Source of the DNA: an uncultured Pontibacter sp.
Lineage (GTDB): Bacteria > Bacteroidota > Bacteroidia > Cytophagales > Hymenobacteraceae
Assembly: GCA_947499125.1 (NCBI GenBank)
Contig: CANMMP010000001.1
Coordinates: forward strand, 744,001 to 808,000
Direction: 5' to 3'
DNA: 64,000 bases
Shown: piece after piece, positions 1 to 8,307 of the stretch
Position numbering within the stretch: position 1 is the first letter of the stretch
Layout: each line of letters starts with the position of its first letter
Made by a program: the position numbers and the translations under genes
The notes under the pieces: model-generated
What the model was told of the DNA's origin: nothing
The model's database searches: none
Seen by the model: the letters and a program-made list of their open reading frames with translations, nothing else

Positions 1-381
1 CAGGACGTAAGCGCAGCCGTTTGCCACATCCGCCAGAGCAAGTTACCAGACCCAAAGCAGATAGGTAATGCAGGCAGCTTCTTCAAAAATCCCGAAATAC
101 CGGTTACCTTATTCGATATCCTGAAAGAGCAATACCCGAACATGCCGGCTTACCCTGTATCTGAAACAACCGTGAAAGTACCTGCCGGCTGGCTGATAGA
201 ACAATGCGGCTGGAAAGGGAAAGTGATCGAAAATTATGGTGTGCACAAAAACCAGGCGCTGGTACTCGTAAACTATGGCGGCGCATCCGGCGAAAAAGTA
301 AAACAACTTGCCCACGATATCATTCAGTCGGTAGAAAAACGGTTTGGTATTAAGCTTAACCCTGAAGTAAATATTATGTAA
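1..381 (+). CDS. murB: UDP-N-acetylenolpyruvoylglucosamine reductase, C-terminal part
   Basis: Only the last 126 codons are present; the gene enters from the left edge in frame 1 and stops at TAA 379-381. MurB is a cytoplasmic FAD enzyme that uses NADPH to reduce UDP-GlcNAc-enolpyruvate to UDP-MurNAc in peptidoglycan synthesis. The visible part carries the family signature IRQSKLPDP, followed by GNAGSFFKNP, whose Ser is the catalytic proton donor in the family, then GWLIEQCGWKGK and GVHKNQALVLVN near the C-terminus. The identification is safe although the FAD-binding N-terminus lies outside the window. It is not next to the mur/fts cluster at 15.7-31 kb. A strong hairpin terminator follows 24 bp after the stop. 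Confidence 0.95.
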   Translation, partial: QDVSAAVCHIRQSKLPDPKQIGNAGSFFKNPEIPVTLFDILKEQYPNMPAYPVSETTVKVPAGWLIEQCGWKGKVIENYGVHKNQALVLVNYGGASGEKVKQLAHDIIQSVEKRFGIKLNPEVNIM

Positions 382-404
382 TCTGATATTTAACGATCAA
401 CTAT

Positions 405-448
405 AAACCAGCTTTACACTGCTTTAAACAGTAGTGTAAAGCTGGTTT
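405..448 (+). terminator. Hairpin terminator after murB
   Basis: Perfect 16-bp arms (405-420 and 433-448) with a 12-nt loop, followed by CGTTTTTAA. It lies just after the murB stop and fits an intrinsic terminator. Confidence 0.85.
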
Positions 449-627
449 TCGTTTTTAATACGCACCTGCCCGGTTAAACAATTACGTTACACACTGCGTA
501 CTTCGCTTGTTGGTGGTTTATACTTTGCCGGCAATTGCTCCATTTAAAACAACTAATCAGGCCTGTTAAAAAAAGGCCGTCAGCTCAGTTCTTCCAAACT
601 TAATTATTAACCAAAACAGAAAAAACG

Positions 628-1065
628 ATGAAAAAACTTCAATTCTTAAGCTATTTGTTCGCTGCCTTATTTATGGTAACTATGGTTAGCTGCGACGATG
701 ATGATGACGATAATGTAGATCCGACTGCATCAAACACCGAATTACTAACTGCCGGCGTTTGGACAGGAAATAAGGTATTCTTCAATGGAAATGATGTTAC
801 TGAGCTGGCAAAAGACCAGATTGATGTTTCGACTACAACTGTCAAGTTTGAGACAAACGGAACGTACACAGGTACTATTCCTGGCAGGACTGAGGCATCC
901 GGTACGTGGGAGTTTACAAATGATGAAAGCCAGGTTATTATGGATTCCGGTACTGATAATGAGTTGACTGTAGATATTAATATGCTTTCTGCTACAGAAT
1001 TGTGGGCTGAAGGTGAATTTTTAGGTGAAAACCAGGGAGTATACGAAGTACGTTTTGTACGCTAA
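628..1065 (+). CDS. Probable surface-exposed lipoprotein of unknown function
   Basis: A 145-residue protein with a lipoprotein signal peptide: a Lys pair, a hydrophobic run and a lipobox ending at Cys22 (TMVSC). The Cys is followed at once by six Asp residues. Acid residues just after the lipid-bearing Cys act as a lipoprotein export signal in Bacteroidota, so I infer display on the cell surface. The mature part has Trp/Gly/Thr-rich strands (for example LLTAGVWTGNKVFFNG and GTWEFTNDESQVIMD), similar to the small lipocalin-like or calycin-like lipoproteins common in this phylum, but I cannot name a family with certainty. It is a single gene; murB ends 246 bp upstream and a bidirectional terminator separates it from convergent mutS2. 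Confidence 0.75.
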   Translation: MKKLQFLSYLFAALFMVTMVSCDDDDDDNVDPTASNTELLTAGVWTGNKVFFNGNDVTELAKDQIDVSTTTVKFETNGTYTGTIPGRTEASGTWEFTNDESQVIMDSGTDNELTVDINMLSATELWAEGEFLGENQGVYEVRFVR

Positions 1066-1085
1066 CCCTTTTCACATAATACCAT

Positions 1086-1116
1086 AAAAAGGCTCCCTGA
1101 TGCAGGGAGCCTTTTT
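1086..1116. terminator. Bidirectional terminator between lipoprotein gene and mutS2
   Basis: Arms AAAAAGGCTCCCTG (1086-1099) and its exact complement (1103-1116) with a 3-nt loop. There is an A-tract on the left and a T-tract on the right, so it can serve both convergent genes. Confidence 0.9.
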
Positions 1117-1139
1117 TATAGGTTATAGTTTATACTTCG

Positions 1140-3539
1140 TTATTTCAGCACAGCTAATGTAGCACCATCGCCGCCACGCTCTTCTGCTTCGTTGCCCAGG
1201 CTGGCTACTTCCGGCACCGAGTATAAATAATCGCGCACCACCTGCCGAAGTATACCGTTGCCGCGCCCATGTATGATCTTTATTTCCGGGATGCCCAGCA
1301 TTATAGCCTCGTCGGTAAAGTTCATTATTTTGGTCAGCGCGTCTTCTGCATATTCGCCTCTTATGTCGAGGGTGCTTCCGAAATCGGCCATGCGTTGCGT
1401 AATGTTCATGCCCCGGGTATAACCCTGTTCGGCTTTGGCAACTGCTTTTTTCTGCTTTACCGTTTGCGCATCTACCCGCTCCAGGTTATCAACTTTAACT
1501 ATAGTTTTCAGTCCGCCAAAAAGCACCTCAGCCGTTTTGCCTTTTATACTTATGATCTGCCCAACTGAGTCCTGCCCTATCAGCGAAACATGGTCTCCTT
1601 CTGCTAATGGTCCTTTGTTTACTGACCGTCTGTGAGCCGGACGCTGTTCTTCTTTGCGAACCTGTTCGTTGGCAAATGTTTCCAGGTCGCGGCGTGCTTC
1701 TTTCGTTTTTTCCTTCTCGGCCTGGCTCTGCTTTATCTGCTGTATAGTTGCTTCTATTTTCTGGTTCGCATCCTTAAGCAATAACTTGGCTTTGCCTTTT
1801 GCTTCGCGCATTACGTCCTGCTTGCTCTCCTCCAGGAAGTTCTTCAGGTCATGATATTCTTTTACGTTGCGCTTCAGTTTCAGCTCCAGCTTGGTTGCTT
1901 CGGCTAGCTTCTTTTCCAGTTCCTGCTTTTCGGTTTCAAGTTCTTCCAGCAGGCGGTCGTACCGTATTTTGTCTTTACCTACCAGGCTGCTGGCTTTATC
2001 AACTATAGCTTTTGGCAAACCAATTTTACGGGCAATCTCAATCGCAAACGACGAGCCCGGCTTCCCTATCTCGAGTTGGTATAGCGGCTGCAGGTGTTTA
2101 TGGTCGTAGCGCATGGCTCCGTTCACAATACCCGGTGTTTTCTCGGCAAAGTTTTTCAGGTTGGTATAGTGTGTGGTTATCACGCCGTATACTTTGCTGT
2201 TGTTGAGCGTTTGTAAAACAGCTTCGGCAATAGCGCCACCCAGCACAGGCTCTGTACCTGTACCAAACTCATCTATCAGCACCAGGCTTTTATTGTCGGC
2301 AACCGTCACAAATTTCTTCATGTTGGTCAGGTGCGAACTATAGGTACTCAGGTCGTTCTCAATCGACTGCTCATCACCAATATCAATAAAAATATCATGG
2401 AAGATACCTGCTTCCGAACCATCTTCTACCGGAATAAGCATACCAGTCTGCAGCATGTATTGCACCAGTCCTACTGTTTTTAAGCTCACCGATTTACCAC
2501 CGGCGTTAGGCCCCGAAATAAGCAGCATGCGCTGCTCGCGGGTAAGCTCCAGGTCCATGGGCACGGTTGGTTTGCCCAATTGGCGATGCGACAAGTATAA
2601 AAGCGGGTGTACAGCTTGTTTCCAGGCGATGTGCGGATACTTGTGCAGCGTTGGCATAGTTGCTTCTACGCGGCGCGCAAAGGCAGCCTTGGCTCTTATA
2701 AAGTCAAGTAAACCCAAATACTGGTAAGCTTTGCGCAACTCCGGAATATGGTGGCGCAACGTATTTGTTAAAGCGGTCAGGATGCGGATAAGCTCACGAT
2801 GATAAGCATTCTCCAGATCCTTGATATCGTTGTTCAGCCCGAAAATAGACTCTGGCTCGATGTATACCGTCTGGCCCGTATTTGACTCGTCGTGTATAAG
2901 ACCTTTCACCCTGCGTTTGTGCTCGGCAATAACCGGTATAACCAAACGGCCACCACGTATAGTTGGCTCTACGTCGTCGGGTGTCCAGCCTTCGTTTTTT
3001 GCGTGGCGGATAATGGAGCTGATTGTTTTGCGAAGTATAGCCTGTTGCGCGATCAGGTCGCGGCGATAGCGCTGCAGATCGGGGCTGGCATCGTCGCGCA
3101 CAGTGGCGTTATCGTCTACTACTTTATCTAAAGCCGCAATCAGCGTACGCTCTACCGTCACGTCAGCGCCAAGCGCTTTCAGGGCTTCAAACTTTCCTTC
3201 TTCTGTTCCGGATATAAAACGTTGCGAGTCGCGGATAGTACGCAACGACATTTTGATCTCGTAGAACTGCACCACATCCAGAAATGTGCCCGGTATAGCG
3301 GCTCTGTCCAGCGAATTGGATACGTCAAAATAATGGCTGAGCGGAATTTCGGCATCCGCCTCCAGTAATTGTTTAAATTCGTTTGTTTGCTGCAACAGGC
3401 GCTGCACCAGGTCGTGGCGCGTAATAAAAGCCATACGGTTTACGAAGTGCCTGCCCAGCGGGCTTAGGCACAGTTCCGATAGCATTTCGCGCACTTGCGC
3501 AAACCCGATCTTTATTTCAAAATTTTCAGGATAGATCAA
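1140..3539 (-). CDS. mutS2: Endonuclease MutS2 / ribosome-rescue Smr protein
   Basis: The 799-residue protein has the normal length for MutS2. A Walker A motif GPNAGGKS lies near residue 342 and a Walker B/signature segment LVLIDEFGTGTEP near residue 418. A long Lys/Glu-rich coiled coil covers about 515-640, and a C-terminal Smr domain starts at LDIRG (about 722) and includes HGRGNGILR (about 756). MutS2 proteins are dimeric ATPases that limit homologous recombination and, in some bacteria, split collided ribosomes; the Smr domain is the nuclease part. Which role applies here cannot be told from sequence. It is transcribed alone on the minus strand. A TAnnTTTG-like -7 element (TAAATTTG) is readable on the minus strand at 3561-3568, with no clear -33 partner. 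Confidence 0.95.
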   Translation of the reverse strand: MIYPENFEIKIGFAQVREMLSELCLSPLGRHFVNRMAFITRHDLVQRLLQQTNEFKQLLEADAEIPLSHYFDVSNSLDRAAIPGTFLDVVQFYEIKMSLRTIRDSQRFISGTEEGKFEALKALGADVTVERTLIAALDKVVDDNATVRDDASPDLQRYRRDLIAQQAILRKTISSIIRHAKNEGWTPDDVEPTIRGGRLVIPVIAEHKRRVKGLIHDESNTGQTVYIEPESIFGLNNDIKDLENAYHRELIRILTALTNTLRHHIPELRKAYQYLGLLDFIRAKAAFARRVEATMPTLHKYPHIAWKQAVHPLLYLSHRQLGKPTVPMDLELTREQRMLLISGPNAGGKSVSLKTVGLVQYMLQTGMLIPVEDGSEAGIFHDIFIDIGDEQSIENDLSTYSSHLTNMKKFVTVADNKSLVLIDEFGTGTEPVLGGAIAEAVLQTLNNSKVYGVITTHYTNLKNFAEKTPGIVNGAMRYDHKHLQPLYQLEIGKPGSSFAIEIARKIGLPKAIVDKASSLVGKDKIRYDRLLEELETEKQELEKKLAEATKLELKLKRNVKEYHDLKNFLEESKQDVMREAKGKAKLLLKDANQKIEATIQQIKQSQAEKEKTKEARRDLETFANEQVRKEEQRPAHRRSVNKGPLAEGDHVSLIGQDSVGQIISIKGKTAEVLFGGLKTIVKVDNLERVDAQTVKQKKAVAKAEQGYTRGMNITQRMADFGSTLDIRGEYAEDALTKIMNFTDEAIMLGIPEIKIIHGRGNGILRQVVRDYLYSVPEVASLGNEAEERGGDGATLAVLK

Positions 3540-3646
3540 TGGATATCTCTTAATTTAAGGCAAATTTAGCATTTTATAACAAGTATAAACGGGTGTTTCG
3601 TTCGATGTACGTACACTTTAGTAAATGAATTTTTTAACTTTTGTTT

Positions 3647-3723
3647 TTGACAAAAGACCGTTAGATAAAAGACAATAGAATTTAAGTCGATCTTTTTAAT
3701 AAAAGCCTTTCGTCCTTTGTCAT
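3647..3723. repeat. Imperfect inverted repeat of the TGACAAAGGAC type
   Basis: Left arm TGACAAAAGAC (3648-3658) and right arm CGTCCTTTGTCA (3711-3722) face each other across an AT-rich spacer. A related palindrome with GACAAAGGA/TCCTTTGTC arms lies at 44452-44496 between paaC and paaD, which suggests a dispersed element family. Confidence 0.5.
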
Positions 3724-3754
3724 ATAATCGAATAATCAACTATAAACTACCGCC

Positions 3755-4210
3755 ATGGTTTTAGATAAACTCTCCAACGCTGACCGCTACGTTTGTATGC
3801 ACCCGCTTTTTGCACAAGCCTTTAAATTCCTGACCGAAACGGACTTAAAAAGTATAGCAACCGGTGTGCACGAAATAGAAGAAAAGAACCTTTTTGCGAT
3901 CGTATCGGATGGGCCCGGTATAAGCAAGGACAACTATAAACTGGAAGTACACCGCAAGTACATCGATATCCAATACATCATTTCGGGCACTGACCTTATG
4001 GCCTGGAAAGACTTTGCTCTTTGCGACGAACCTAACGACCCATATACCGATGAACGTGACGCTGCCTTCTTCCCCGACAGAACCGATAACTGGTTTGAAG
4101 TACCGGCCGGCTCCTTCACCATCTTCTACCCCGACGATGCCCACGCCGCTATGGTAACCGGTGAAAATGTGGTCCGGAAAGTGGTGTTGAAGATTGCGAT
4201 GAAAGGTTAA
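3755..4210 (+). CDS. YhcH/YjgK/YiaL family protein (DUF386)
   Basis: A cytoplasmic 151-residue protein without signal peptide. It matches the YhcH/YjgK/YiaL family, a small cupin-like beta-barrel fold, in length and in typical segments such as HEIEEKNLFAIV, LEVHRKYIDIQYIISG and the C-terminal FTIFYPDDAHAAMV. Family members are linked to sugar (sialic acid, gulonate) metabolism and to biofilm phenotypes, and the conserved His/Glu set (HRKYIDIQ, PDDAHA) suggests a metal site. No sugar genes are nearby, so its substrate is unknown. It starts with ATG after a 215-bp intergenic region that holds a palindromic TGACAAAGGAC-type element (3647-3723). Confidence 0.85.
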   Translation: MVLDKLSNADRYVCMHPLFAQAFKFLTETDLKSIATGVHEIEEKNLFAIVSDGPGISKDNYKLEVHRKYIDIQYIISGTDLMAWKDFALCDEPNDPYTDERDAAFFPDRTDNWFEVPAGSFTIFYPDDAHAAMVTGENVVRKVVLKIAMKG

Positions 4211-4292
4211 TTATACTTTGTAGATAGTGCAGATAAGCATATGTTTACTGTTATACAGTAGTTATGCAGTAGCTTAATCAAGAACCAAAGCA

Positions 4293-5108
4293 TTGAAAAC
4301 AAAAAACTACATACTTGTAATCCTAATCCTAATTACTTCAGTAAGCAAGGCTTTTGCTACCGCACAGATTCCTGACATTCTTATTTACAACGGAGATACA
4401 CTTTCAATCTTCGCAAACCCGCTTGAACAGCTTCATAATATTGATACCTTAAGACCAAAACTGTTTGGAAATAAAAAGGGGTGTGAGACAACAGCTTGTT
4501 GGAGAGGATATCAGGCTGAATGGACTATAATTGAAAACCAGCTATTCTTAAAGGGCATCTATAGTTGTTGCTACCATAAAGACAAGATACAAGCAGACCT
4601 TAAAAAACTGTTTGGCAATAAGCTAATTGATGGAAAAGTAAAAGCTGATTGGGTGACAGCAGATATACTTTCACCGCAGGGGAAAGAGCTATACTATGTC
4701 CATATGGGTTATGAGTCGCTTTATGAGAAGGAAGTAATATTCCAGATAGAGAAGGGCAAGCTTGTTAGAACGAAGGTATTTGATAATTCAAAATCAAGGC
4801 AGTCGGTTTACAGCCAGGACAGCGAAAAACTTCTCAAACATATATACAGCAACATCAATTGGGAGGAGTTGCCAACACAGGAAAAGACAGTAAAAGTGTT
4901 TGTTCAGTTTTCAGCAAACGAACATGGTGCTGTTGACACGGTACAAGTCCTGAGAGGATTTAATGAAGTGTTTGACCGAGAAGCCATAAGAGTTGTGAAA
5001 ACTATTCCAGAGTGGGACGTTTATTACAGGCTTGGGAAACACGAAAGACGCGTCTGGAATTTGCCAGTCATTTTCAGCGAGGAAAACAGAGACAAGTATA
5101 AAAAGTAA
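4293..5108 (+). CDS. Secreted protein with TonB-like C-terminal domain
   Basis: A 271-residue protein read from a TTG start (no in-frame ATG fits before the signal sequence). The first ~22 residues form a signal peptide (KTKNYILVILILITSVSKAFA). The middle part has a Cys-rich region (GCETTACWRGYQAEW, then SCCYHK). Residues from about 190 (KTVKVFVQFSANEHGAVDTV) to about 265, including FDREAIRVVKTIPEW, match the TonB C-terminal fold found in many Bacteroidota proteins. TonB C-domains usually contact outer-membrane receptors, but this protein has a cleavable-looking signal rather than a clear inner-membrane anchor plus Pro-rich linker, so a classical energy transducer is doubtful. The gene looks more AT-rich than its neighbours and lies in a small accessory stretch. 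Confidence 0.7.
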   Translation: MKTKNYILVILILITSVSKAFATAQIPDILIYNGDTLSIFANPLEQLHNIDTLRPKLFGNKKGCETTACWRGYQAEWTIIENQLFLKGIYSCCYHKDKIQADLKKLFGNKLIDGKVKADWVTADILSPQGKELYYVHMGYESLYEKEVIFQIEKGKLVRTKVFDNSKSRQSVYSQDSEKLLKHIYSNINWEELPTQEKTVKVFVQFSANEHGAVDTVQVLRGFNEVFDREAIRVVKTIPEWDVYYRLGKHERRVWNLPVIFSEENRDKYKK

Positions 5109-5198
5109 CCAAACAGAAAGAACATAAAAAGCCATTGCATAACAAGAGCTAAAATTCATCGCTGCCCTTTGGGACAGCAACGCTTTTTAGCCTAACCG

Positions 5199-5621
5199 TT
5201 GCAACTAAAGAATCTTAATGTGAACTGCAGAAGAACACTTATACTTATCCTTTCACTTTTTACCTTATCCGGTTGCGTATTCGACAGCGACTCAGATAAT
5301 ATTATAGGTGATTATGAAACTAGCTGGATTGACATTCCTCAAACACGAAATATAAGTAAGGGAGAGCAAATCATCCCTGAATATGTTTCGGAAATAGGCC
5401 ACAATTCAAAGTATATAATCGCCAAGCAACATCCTATCAAACCGGGAAACATCGTTACTGTACATACAGATACGACTAATTATTATATCATCGAAATCAC
5501 TGCTAATTCTTTTCAAGACAAGCCTGTTTATGGGCCATTGGATCAGAAGGAATTTGACAGTTTAAGACACCAATTGAACCTGACAGCCATACAGTTCGAC
5601 ATGCACTATCCGGAGTACTAA
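5199..5621 (+). CDS. Small lipoprotein of unknown function
   Basis: Up to 140 residues. The longest reading begins at TTG 5199; an in-frame GTG at 5220 gives a tidier signal peptide (NCRRTLILILSLFTLSGC) and may be the true start. The lipobox LSGC is clear and is followed by Asp/Ser-rich residues (VFDSDSDN), compatible with surface export in Bacteroidota. The mature domain (for example VSEIGHNSKYIIAKQHPI and TTNYYIIEITANSF) has no family I can name. AT-rich codon use and the position after another accessory gene suggest recent acquisition or loose constraint. The coding frame is convincing through the signal peptide but less so beyond it. Confidence 0.55.
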   Translation: MQLKNLNVNCRRTLILILSLFTLSGCVFDSDSDNIIGDYETSWIDIPQTRNISKGEQIIPEYVSEIGHNSKYIIAKQHPIKPGNIVTVHTDTTNYYIIEITANSFQDKPVYGPLDQKEFDSLRHQLNLTAIQFDMHYPEY

Positions 5622-5933
5622 AAGAACAACCTATTTGATCGAGATAACATAACGACCAGACTAGATTTATTTACCTATAATATTAAAAGGTAAGGAAGGA
5701 TCTCAACAAGTGTAATGAAAGAGGACTTTTATGCCTAGGCCAGCTCTAAGCTTGTACGCAGCATAGAGTTTTCAAATCTCAAACGACCCACACATACTAT
5801 AGACTCTACCTGGTACAAAATTACAGTACGCTTAAATAGGCTATCAGCTGATGGTAAGCATATAAATGGAAATGCAAAACTGTTCTAGTAGTATTGTGTA
5901 AACTTTCTGCTGTACAAGGCCGTTAAAAACGCT
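5622..5933. other. 312-bp stretch without an intact gene
   Basis: Holds the possible broken reading frame 5715-5888 and otherwise AT-rich sequence. No promoter, RNA gene or hairpin terminator stands out. Confidence 0.5.
5715..5888 (+). pseudogene. Possible gene remnant with an in-frame amber stop
   Basis: From ATG 5715 the frame reads MKEDFYA, then TAG at 5736-5738. It stays open in the same frame for 49 more codons with protein-like composition (for example IEFSNLKRPTHTIDSTWYKI and LNRLSADGKHINGNAKLF) up to TAG 5886-5888. A 57-codon frame broken only at codon 8 after a lipoprotein gene could be a decayed gene end or a chance open frame. I cannot assign a family. Confidence 0.3.
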
Positions 5934-6743
5934 TTAAACAACTACCCCAGGCTTTGCAGGCACAGATTCCTCCTGCATAGTAACTATAGATTTTCTATTT
6001 CTCAGCAACAGGTATAGAATCGGAAAGAGCAGCGCTGTAACAAGTATACTTACCCACTCATACAGTGGGCCATCTTTTACCTGCCCGAGTTGCCAGATAC
6101 CTTGCCCATCAAATCCGGCCATTGCCCGGAACATCATATTGCTGCCCCAGTGTATACCTATAGCCATCCAGATTGAGCCGGTCTTAACAACAGTATAAGC
6201 CAGAGACAAACCCAGCACAGCCGAAAAAACAAGGTTGATCCAAGTTATCCCCTCGTTCCAGGAATCATCTAAAGCATACAGTATAGTTGTTACCAGAATA
6301 TAGAAAAGCATTAAATTGTTTTTCCGGAAGTATGGCAGCCAGTAGCCACGAATCAGCACATCGTTTATAGCCGAAACAAGTAGCATGGCCAGCAATGCCT
6401 GTGCCAGCATACCTGCAATATAACTGCTGTCCATTATACCTGTTACCTCAAATTTGCCCATCTGGTAAAACACCAGATACTTTAATGCCCAGATACTTAA
6501 CCCAAGTATAAAGCCAGTCAGCAGCAGTTTCAGCCAGCCATTATGCCGTTGCAACCCAAAACCCGATAAGCCCTTTAACTTCAGCGCATACGTTGCGAAA
6601 AGGTGCGCTATTACAAAGAAGCCTATAGTATAGACAAGCCAGGGCAACACATCTAAAGTAAAGAGTTTCGGAATGCCGTTAAAGTATAGATCCAGCAGCA
6701 GAAAGCCAGCTATCCAGAGCAGGAGGTTGGTTTTATTTTTCAT
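5934..6743 (-). CDS. CPBP-like membrane protein lacking the catalytic glutamates
   Basis: 269 residues with about eight hydrophobic segments. The layout resembles the CPBP (CAAX protease and bacteriocin-processing, 'Abi') family: an ND-VLIRGYW segment at 127-134 sits where the family has EExxxRG, and IGIHWGSNMM with His198 matches the last conserved His motif. The two glutamates that define the active site are Asn127 and Asp128 here, although Arg132-Gly133 are kept. Family knowledge says those glutamates are needed for proteolysis, so this copy may be inactive or altered. It is a single gene, and no defence or bacteriocin genes are nearby. Convergent with nothing; a terminator lies upstream for fabD. 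Confidence 0.65.
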   Translation of the reverse strand: MKNKTNLLLWIAGFLLLDLYFNGIPKLFTLDVLPWLVYTIGFFVIAHLFATYALKLKGLSGFGLQRHNGWLKLLLTGFILGLSIWALKYLVFYQMGKFEVTGIMDSSYIAGMLAQALLAMLLVSAINDVLIRGYWLPYFRKNNLMLFYILVTTILYALDDSWNEGITWINLVFSAVLGLSLAYTVVKTGSIWMAIGIHWGSNMMFRAMAGFDGQGIWQLGQVKDGPLYEWVSILVTALLFPILYLLLRNRKSIVTMQEESVPAKPGVVV

Positions 6744-6826
6744 AGTTTGGGGAGCTTTTTAAAGCAAATGTAGCAGATTTTAAACAAGCTCCAAGCAGCA
6801 GCACCTTCAGAATTTCAGGCATAAAA

Positions 6827-6860
6827 AAACCCTTCCCGGTACTATAACCAGGAAGGGTTT
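6827..6860 (-). terminator. Terminator after fabD
   Basis: Inverted repeat AAACCCTTCC...GGAAGGGTTT with a short internal loop, just beyond the minus-strand fabD stop. On the minus strand a T-run follows the stem. Confidence 0.8.
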
Positions 6861-6884
6861 TTATACTTTACAGATGGCTATAGT

Positions 6885-7763
6885 TTACTCTACAGAGCTT
6901 ACCTCAGCATTACGGTCGATCTTTTTAACCAAGCCCTGCAATACTTTGCCCGGGCCACACTCTACAAAATGCGTAGCGCCATCAGCTATCATCTGCTGCA
7001 CCGATTGTGTCCAGCGAACAGGTGCGGTTAATTGCTTCACCAGGTTTTCTTTTATCTCGGTCGGGTCGGTGTGCGGCAAGGCATCCACGTTCTGGTACAC
7101 CGGGCAAATGCCCTTGCTGAACGTAGTTTCGTTTATAGCTTTAGCGAGTTCTTCTTCAGCCGGCTTCATCAGCGGGGAGTGGAACGCGCCACCTACCGGA
7201 AGTGGCAAGGCGCGCTTTGCTCCTGCTTCTTTCATTTTCTCGCAGGCAATCTCTATACCTTTGTTCGAACCTGAAATTACCAACTGGCCCGGGCAGTTAT
7301 AGTTAGCCGCTACCACCACTTCATCAATAGAGGCGCAAACTTCTTCTACCTTCTCATCTTCCAGGCCAAGTATAGCAGCCATTGTAGATGGGTTTGCTTC
7401 GCAGGCAGCCTGCATCGCCAATGCTCTTTTCGATACCAGTCGCAGGCCATCTTCAAAGCTCAAAACCTTGCTTGCCACCAGCGCCGAAAACTCACCCAGC
7501 GAGTGACCAGCCACCATATCCGGAGCAAAATCTTTAGCCACAGCTGCCTGTGCCACCGAGTGCAGGAAAATAGCCGGTTGCGTAACTTTGGTTTGCTTCA
7601 GCTCCTCGTCGGTGCCGTTAAACATGATCTCGGTAATGTTAAAGCCCAGTATCTCGTTTGCCTTATCAAACAGCTTTTTTGCTTCGTCGTGCTGCTCGTA
7701 CAGGTCTTTGCCCATACCTACAAACTGAGAACCCTGGCCCGGGAAAACGTATGCTTTCTTCAT
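6885..7763 (-). CDS. fabD: Malonyl-CoA:ACP transacylase
   Basis: 292 residues, the normal FabD length. It moves malonyl groups from CoA to acyl carrier protein for fatty acid elongation in the cytoplasm. The N-terminal FPGQGSQ motif, the nucleophile elbow GHSLGEFSA with Ser88, the conserved Arg region (RALAMQ, about 113-118), and GAFHSPLM with the catalytic His195 are all visible. The gene is not beside other fab genes. It ends in a hairpin terminator, and an AT-rich gap of about 95 bp separates it from the upstream DCC-family gene on the same strand. Confidence 0.96.
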   Translation of the reverse strand: MKKAYVFPGQGSQFVGMGKDLYEQHDEAKKLFDKANEILGFNITEIMFNGTDEELKQTKVTQPAIFLHSVAQAAVAKDFAPDMVAGHSLGEFSALVASKVLSFEDGLRLVSKRALAMQAACEANPSTMAAILGLEDEKVEEVCASIDEVVVAANYNCPGQLVISGSNKGIEIACEKMKEAGAKRALPLPVGGAFHSPLMKPAEEELAKAINETTFSKGICPVYQNVDALPHTDPTEIKENLVKQLTAPVRWTQSVQQMIADGATHFVECGPGKVLQGLVKKIDRNAEVSSVE

Positions 7764-7857
7764 TCTTATTATTGATTGATAATTGCTGATTTTTATAGGT
7801 TAAATTGTTGGATGGCTTAATGGCTAAAGGGTTATATTCGTCAGGAGATCAACAACT

Positions 7858-8307
7858 CTACCATGTAACATTCAACAACCAAAAATCTATAAACCTGGCG
7901 CGTTGATGTGGCTCCGGAAGCATACATGCCTCCTGTTTGCCAGCTATTTTATACCTGTGCCGGGCTATAAAACTATAGATTTTATCGCGGAAAGATAGCG
8001 GAATAAACCTGAAATAAGAAAACACCTGCCACGGAAAATTAAGATAACGGGCAATCCGAAGAGCTGCTTCTGAAGCGGAATAGAGTTTGCCTTGTTCGTA
8101 AAATAGCACCGCATCGGGCACTGGGTCTGGTAATTGGGAAGGTGGCACCACCTGCTCTAAAACACCGCTCTGCAGTGGTGCGAAGTATAAATCCTGCTTA
8201 TGGTTATACTTTAAAATGAACTGTACGCTGGCCTGGCAAAAGCCACAGGTGCCATCATAAAATACGATAGACTTGTCCTGCAGCTTTTGTCGGTCAGTAG
8301 TTATCAT
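7858..8307 (-). CDS. DCC family (DUF393) thiol-disulfide oxidoreductase-like protein
   Basis: 149 residues. The hallmark FYDGTCGFC near the N-terminus gives a CxxC pair at Cys21 and Cys24 preceded by Asp18, the D-C-C motif that names the family. The rest (DAVLFYEQGKLYSASEAALRIA and FRFIPLSFRDKIYSFIARHRY) follows the usual DUF393 pattern. Members are thought to be thioredoxin-like redox proteins, but substrates are unknown. Its ATG overlaps the stop of the upstream T9SS cargo gene by four bases (ATGA at 8304-8307), so the two are probably co-translated. Confidence 0.85.
   Translation of the reverse strand: MITTDRQKLQDKSIVFYDGTCGFCQASVQFILKYNHKQDLYFAPLQSGVLEQVVPPSQLPDPVPDAVLFYEQGKLYSASEAALRIARYLNFPWQVFSYFRFIPLSFRDKIYSFIARHRYKIAGKQEACMLPEPHQRARFIDFWLLNVTW

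Noticed and set aside
691..720. Phase-variable Asp repeat in the lipoprotein gene
   Set aside because: The Asp run is encoded by mixed GAC/GAT codons and is not a slippable homopolymer or a clean tandem repeat of useful length.
5934..6743. Abortive-infection defence gene
   Set aside because: The 'Abi' label of the CPBP family is historical; there are no defence genes nearby and the catalytic glutamates are missing.
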